A stretch of 64,000 nucleotides of DNA from positions 464,439 to 528,438 of the forward strand of contig NZ_JABAIJ010000004.1 of the NCBI RefSeq assembly GCF_012641435.1, in the 5' to 3' direction. This DNA is from Rhizobium sp. P38BS-XIX (GTDB taxonomy: Bacteria > Pseudomonadota > Alphaproteobacteria > Rhizobiales > Rhizobiaceae). Positions within the stretch are counted from its first letter, which is position 1. Each line of letters starts with the position of its first letter. A model generated the notes under the pieces. That model was given only the letters and a program-made list of their open reading frames with translations. It was not told the origin of the DNA and did no database searches. Below are positions 63,951-64,000 of this stretch, one piece after another. Both the position numbers and the translations under genes were made by a program.

Positions 63951-64000
63951 ATGGCGACAAGGCCGATCGGCATCATCATGCACGGCATCACCGGACGCAT
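63951..64000 (+). CDS. Gfo/Idh/MocA family oxidoreductase (partial, cut by window end)
   Basis: Only the first 16 complete codons are present: MATRPIGIIMHGITGR. The opening strand and glycine turn are those of the NAD(P)-binding domain of the Gfo/Idh/MocA dehydrogenases, which act on sugars, inositols and similar polyols. A strong GGGAGG lies 9 bp upstream. The TetR-type palindrome at 63917-63930 suggests control by the adjacent regulator. The full length and substrate lie beyond the window. Confidence 0.7.
   Translation, partial: MATRPIGIIMHGITGR

Overview
The window reads as chromosomal or chromid DNA of an alphaproteobacterium of the Rhizobiaceae, most likely Rhizobium in the broad sense. 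The basis is moderately high G+C coding sequence with short A+T-rich intergenic regions, a RIME-like rhizobial intergenic repeat at 24227-24333, and many protein types typical of rhizobia: DUF992, GCG-type small secreted proteins, RHH_4 regulators, numerous ABC importers, and LysR, GntR and TetR regulators. I see no rRNA, tRNA, CRISPR array, prophage, transposase or origin. The window is gene-dense and looks like an accessory metabolic region rather than a mobile island. The species assignment is inference.

Layout, left part (1-24 kb): the tail of a leuA-like gene; a saccharopine-dehydrogenase/DUF4166 protein overlapping a DCC thiol oxidoreductase; a small secreted protein; a PAP2 phosphatase; a GAF/Fis regulator - aldehyde dehydrogenase - DUF779 module, followed by a DJ-1/PfpI protein and a ribbon-helix-helix protein; a TetR regulator divergent from an alpha/beta hydrolase; aldo/keto reductases (the one at 13925 has lost catalytic residues), a RibD-like reductase and a LysR regulator; a triple-PAS LuxR regulator followed by CsbD, BON, DUF992 and membrane proteins that look stress-related; an acyltransferase; and the divergent katG/oxyR pair.

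Middle part (24-43.7 kb): a minus-strand operon with a polar amino-acid ABC importer, an M20 amidohydrolase and a decarboxylase/substrate-binding-like protein, facing a MocR regulator across a dyad operator. Next come a flippase - glycosyltransferase - acyltransferase polysaccharide group and a J-domain protein. Then comes the most unusual locus: an NrtR-type Nudix regulator facing an SPFH (band 7) gene and a divergent NAD-kinase-like gene across a 45-bp two-tier dyad. It is followed by a DegP-type protease, a DUF2161 nuclease-fold protein, and a LysR regulator divergent from an MFS exporter and an aldo/keto reductase.

Right part (43.7-64 kb): a carbohydrate locus with a GH94 phosphorylase, a GH2 beta-mannosidase, a GntR regulator and mannonate dehydratase UxuA; a PAS-GGDEF-EAL protein; a VOC protein; a tryptophan/kynurenine locus with a hydrolase (probable arylformamidase), kynureninase KynU and a three-gene ABC importer under a divergent GntR regulator; a nucleoside-diphosphate-sugar epimerase-like protein; a BaiN/HI0933-type flavoprotein; and a TetR regulator whose perfect 14-bp palindrome recurs in front of the next gene, a Gfo/Idh/MocA dehydrogenase cut by the window end.
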